A stretch of 64,000 nt of DNA from Polytrichum commune (taxonomy: Eukaryota > Streptophyta > Polytrichopsida > Polytrichales > Polytrichaceae). Shown one piece after another: positions 60,110 through 64,000 of the stretch (position 1 is the stretch's first letter; each line of letters starts with the position of its first letter). The notes beneath the pieces were generated by a model. It was given only the letters and a program-made list of their open reading frames with translations, did no database searches and had not been told where the DNA came from. Both the position numbers and the translations under genes were made by a program. The stretch is from the NCBI GenBank assembly GCA_950295325.1, contig OX485807.1, forward strand, positions 4,776,501 through 4,840,500, given 5' to 3'.

Positions 60110-62560
60110 CAACGCAAACCAAGGGAACTCAAGAAATAATGCCCATCCAAGGCCTAACCTTCCAAGAAACCAACAAATTATTATGAGTACTAATAAGACC
60201 TTTGACACACAAAACCGAGTCAAATTCATTAAGCGCATCCTCGTAAGCAACACTGGGAGCTTTTTCCAAGTCATGGAGTGTCCATTGCCATTCCAATCTA
60301 CCGCAATCAATTAAGGAGTCCCACACCACTTGGTACGTCTTATTCAAAGGTCACTAACTAGCATCAAAGACTAAATCATTACATCGATCCATGGCATACC
60401 ACTTCTCAAGAATAACCAAATCCTACTGAAATATTTTAGAGGTTTGTTCAATAGTTGATGAAAGAGGTATTACATCAATGAAAAAACTTTTGAGGGCCAA
60501 AATTACCTCTTTTTGCAAAGAGTTGGCACATGATGTTAGCCGCATAGCGCCACACTTGTTGAGCTTACGGGCGACTGAAGAATATGTGCTCCACCAATTC
60601 CGCAACACTAGAACCACAACGAGGACAACTTTTGTTGATCTTAGTACAAATCTTCCCACACCATTCATTCACCAGCATTGCCTTGTGGATAACTTACCAA
60701 AGGAAGGCCGCTTCCTTTTGTGCCTCGTGCTTATGCCATATGATGTTTCCTTTGAAGGAAGTAGGGGGGGGGGGTTAGTCCACCACTTATTTGGGATTGA
60801 CTTTTTAAGAGCCACTTGGGTAGTAATCCACGTCCTACCAAGTTTGTCCAAGTATGCTAAGAAAGGTGTAACTTTGGACCACCTCCGTGCCATGTTGAAG
60901 AACAGTTGATCCAATCATCCAAATAAGATGTTGAATTGGGTCTGCACACATTTGCAAGAAAGCCTATCCACCCTAAGCCTTGACATCCAACATGAGAGAG
61001 CCATAGGAGGTACCGCATTCCTCGCATTTGATTTCACCTCAATAAGGGTAAAATATTGCAACCCAACAATAGATTTAGGAAAAGTGCCCATGAATTTTGC
61101 ACTAAATTCCATTGGGACAAAGCTAAATCCTCAAGGTATCTCACGCAACCATTTCAACATCATATCCCTCTGTGTTTTCAAACAAGTGAACCCATTCTTG
61201 TGAAAAATGTTTAGCACCATATTGGCCACTCATCTTCTCACGGAACAAACCATAAGGTTCCATGAGCTTGATCCAAAAATCAAAATTAACCTCAGAAAGG
61301 CATTATTTGAACTTAGCTTCCTCCCACCTCAAAAAATCATTCATGTCAAGGTTCCAAATATCTCGGAAGAATTTCAAACCTTTCTTATAGAGACTGCCCA
61401 AACCCTATTCATGATGATACTAAAATAAAGGCCTTGGTACTCCATTTGCCACGAAAAGGTGGGTTGCAATATAGCCTTTGAGCATGAAGGAGAGAGAAAG
61501 GTAGATAAGCTTGCCATTACAATCCATGACTGGGCAATGTGATGCAATACTTCAGAATGCCTTTGACCGAGAAATTGGGCGAAAACAACCAAAAAGAGGA
61601 GGGGCCCTGAAAGCCATGACCATATAGTTGCAAGTGTGTGATTTGGTACCTTAAAATGATCTACAAATTTGACTGAGCATGTAGAAGTGCTTGATTAATC
61701 CACTTGCTCATGAGGGCTCTCGTAGCATCCTCCGGAGAAGTAAAGCTTAGACCACCAATTTTTTTAGGCAACATACAATCGTCCCATCTAACATGAGCTC
61801 TTGCTGTATTTTTCGAGCCTAGACAAAGGTAGTTACATAACACAACCTTGATCTTCTCCAAGACATTCTTCCAACCTGCCCAAACTAAAATGAAGTACCA
61901 AAGTGAGGACATCAACACTTGATTCACAATGATTGTTATGCTAGCAAGTGAAAAAAAGTGTGGAGCTCCAGTCCCTAAGTTTCGCCTTGACCATGTTGAT
62001 AAGAAATTGGCCCACATTTTGCACCTTCGAATGAAGATAAAAAGGAATGCCAAATAGCTTGGAAAAGTCTCCATTTGCAGCCCACTTCCATTGGAATTTC
62101 TCCACCCAAGCTGGACGAATTCATTGGCCGCATCAATATGCCACCCTTTTATGCCAATTAATTTCCAATCCGGAAGCAATTCCAAAGTTTTGAAGGATAG
62201 AAACCATGTTATCCACATTAACCTCTCCCGCTCTCACAATAGATGACGTATCGTTAGCATATTGACCAATTATTTGTTGGGAGTTATATTGAGGAAGAGA
62301 AATCCTTCCGATAAGGCCAATCCTCACTACATTTTGTAAAGCAATATTCAATGCTTTCACAAAAATATTAAACATATATGGAGCTAAGGGGCAACCTCGT
62401 CGGACACGTCTATGAAGATTAAAGGGGTTCATCACATGGTTATTAATGTTGATTAAAGTTGTCGCATCTTGGATTATCAGTTTAATCATATTAATGGAGT
62501 GAGGCATCCCTAAGTTCTCCAAACTATCTATTCAATTTGAACCCTTTTATCACGTAGAGG
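60110..62560 (-). pseudogene. L1-like LINE copy B, RT to C-terminus, degraded
   Basis: Read from 62560 down. The reverse-transcriptase palm carries VRRGCPLAPYMFNIFVKALN (GCPLAP at about 62396-62379), then the catalytic box as QYANDTSS (about 62264-62241) in place of the usual YADD, and ASGLEINWHKRVAY before a stop. Downstream frames give WVEKFQWKWAANGDFSKLFG and KLRDWSSTLFF, the usual thumb-side sequence of plant L1 elements. They also give KKIGGLSFTSPEDATRALMS (61760-61700), KFMGTFPKSIVGLQYFTLIE (61100-61040), a zf-RVT motif KSCPRCGSSVAELVEHIFFS with one Cys replaced and a stop (60635-60560), and the tail TYQVVWDSLIDCGRLEWQ and DLEKAPSVAYEDAL (60335-60230). No endonuclease, no ORF1, many stops. 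Clearly related to LINE A (29650-31170) and longer at the 5' side. Confidence 0.8.
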
Positions 62561-63598
62561 TTTAGCCAACTTTATGGGACAATGAAAATCTACATACGCT
62601 ATAAGCTAATAGAGTGTGTTGCTTTTGACCAATCGAGTTTTTGGGGAGCTACCATGGCAAAAAGTTCAACATTGAAATTCAACCCACAGTTTGAATGTAA
62701 GAACTTGTGAAGGAGAGTGATGATCGCAAATATCACAATGTCCATACGGTTCTTGTTTCACACAAGTCATTGAAGTTTTTGTTAACATATACAATTGAAA
62801 GGTTTTCATATTTAGAGATTATAGATAATCTTACGTGAAAAAAATACACCAATATACAAATGATGTTTTAAAACTACCACAGATGATAAAAATTTATAAA
62901 GTCTACTTAAAATTATTTAATTTTTTTTTAAACCAAATTCTTATGTATCCAAAGCTTTAAATCATCTAAAATAAACATTGTGACATTATTTTGTTCCAAG
63001 TAAAAAATTTAATTGCAACATTATGATCCATGAAATTTATCAACAACATTGGGGCAACATTTGCTCAATGATCAATGATGTTTTGACTACTGGAACCCTT
63101 CTTTCTCAAAGATTGCGTTTTATGTTGGTTGGTTGGTAGAGAGAGAGAGGGAGCCCTTAGGTTGGTGTGAATGAGGGGTGCTTCACCCTTGACCAAAGTT
63201 GCAAACTCGTATATGAACATGAAGGATGTTTATGGAACATGGCTATGGGACAAGTGCCACTACATCATGTCGAAGGTGGTCCATTTTCATATCCAAGTAA
63301 CCATTTTTTTTGGTTAAAGTCAATATTTCAACACATGTGTGATTTTAAAATATACATGTTGTACTTGATGACAATTTTAAGTCAAATTATGTTTGAAAGA
63401 TACCACACGTGTTATATATCGTCACAAAACCAATTGAAACATAATAAAAAGAAAAGAAAAAGATAGACATTTGCATCCCATCCACCCTTCAACGACCCTC
63501 ATTTGGACCCTTAACATCCAATCGAACTTTTGTAGGTTAAGATCCAACAACCTATATCTCAAGAATTGCAACATTGTCGTCACCAACATAGCGCTTCT
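62561..63598. other. Gene-free AT-rich stretch
   Basis: No domain, repeat or RNA gene recognised. The frame at 63167-63466 is AT-driven. Confidence 0.5.
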
Positions 63599-64000
63599 TT
63601 AGGGTGCATGAAACCGCCGCCGCAACCCAATTTGTACCAAACGGCTTACAATCCAAAACTCTACATGGAACACAAAATGACTAGGGTTAGGAGGGGTTTG
63701 GACGGAGTGGGTGATTGTGGATGTGCAGGTGTGAGGTGTAGGAAGGATGATGGGGCCATGATGGGGACATAAGTTACTTAAAACCCCACCGCCTTCACTC
63801 AAAACTTCCCAAGCTTCCCCGCCCAAACCCAAGATTTGTGTTCCACCAAACGGGTAGATATGTCGTGGTACTCCCGGATTTTGAAGGGGTGGGTTTGAAT
63901 TGTTGGAAGCTACTACTCTCCTCTTTGACCGGATCCCGGGACACGGAGAACTCATGATGGGGGGCGGGAGGGGGGGGGGCACCTCTCGGCGGGCGGGCGG
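63599..64000 (-). CDS. Open frame running off the window edge, unknown product
   Basis: The minus-strand frame is open from the right edge (at least 133 codons) to a stop at 63599. GC-rich and Pro/Gly-rich near its N-terminal side (a polyPro run, then MSSPCPGIRSKRRVVASNNS), and later GGTQILGLGGEAWEVLSEGG and HFVFHVEFWIVSRLV. An ATG lies at the MSSPC position, about 28 bp inside the first GTG at 63982; the frame also continues upstream beyond the window. No domain recognised. It could be a real exon, a gene fragment or a composition-driven open frame in a GC-rich patch. Confidence 0.3.
   Translation of the reverse strand, partial: PPARREVPPPLPPPIMSSPCPGIRSKRRVVASNNSNPPLQNPGVPRHIYPFGGTQILGLGGEAWEVLSEGGGVLSNLCPHHGPIILPTPHTCTSTITHSVQTPPNPSHFVFHVEFWIVSRLVQIGLRRRFHAP

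Noticed and set aside
1..64000. Defence island, biosynthetic cluster or other multi-gene system
   Set aside because: No set of intact, co-oriented coding sequences exists in the window; all recognisable coding sequence is decayed retroelement.

Overview
This window looks like a slice of a large, repeat-rich land-plant nuclear genome. It is AT-rich, has very low coding density, and is packed with small inverted-repeat transposons (MITEs), decayed non-LTR retrotransposons (LINEs), tRNA-like short interspersed elements (SINEs), microsatellites and long poly-G/poly-C runs. I found no intact, recognisable host gene, no tRNA or rRNA gene, no CRISPR array, and nothing suggesting a bacterial, plasmid or phage origin. 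The combination of a plant L1-like LINE with a second LINE clade carrying its own RNase H makes me lean weakly towards a fern or lycophyte rather than a flowering plant. That lean comes from protein-level resemblance judged by eye and cannot be settled here.

Layout. 1-5 kb: a long-terminal-inverted-repeat element (452-1749), a half copy of the X repeat (3401-3609) and a hairpin MITE (4624-4781). 5.4-5.9 kb: a gene-like minus-strand remnant of unknown family. 10-14 kb: three copies of a TTA/TAA-flanked MITE family, then an X element (13357-13959) with a tRNA-like SINE nested inside it. 16-18.4 kb and 21.2-23.8 kb: AC-rich coding remnants that I read as one RNase H-bearing LINE clade; the second block carries a broken RNase H domain. 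27.5-29.6 kb: a plus-strand fragment of what seems to be the same clade, ending in an endonuclease-like start. It abuts an L1-like LINE tail (29.65-31.2 kb). 32-36 kb: more MITEs, a near-perfect 91-bp hairpin, and a second SINE-like unit with an (ATAAA)n tail. 37.1-39.2 kb: a minus-strand, lightly degraded frame resembling a LINE ORF1. 44-49 kb: local duplications and microsatellites. 49.7-54.4 kb: three more MITE-family members and a cluster of a dispersed repeat (Y). 57.9-58.6 kb: an element with two 105-bp inverted arms. 59.0-62.6 kb: a second X element, a second SINE copy, and the larger L1-like LINE copy, whose reverse transcriptase active site is mutated. 63.6-64.0 kb: an open frame running off the window edge.

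How it fits together. The autonomous machinery visible here (L1-like LINEs, RNase H LINEs) is all broken. The abundant small elements (at least eight MITEs with GGGCC-type ends, four short hairpin MITEs, three SINE-like units) are non-autonomous and would depend on transposases or LINE proteins encoded elsewhere. Nested and abutting insertions (SINE in X, LINE tail against the AC-rich element, X tail joined to LINE A) give a partial order of events. I do not see a convincing new functional system. The most promising leads are the two SINE-like families, the RNase H LINE clade, and the foldback structures that could be transcribed as hairpins. All homology between copies was judged by eye, and no database was consulted.
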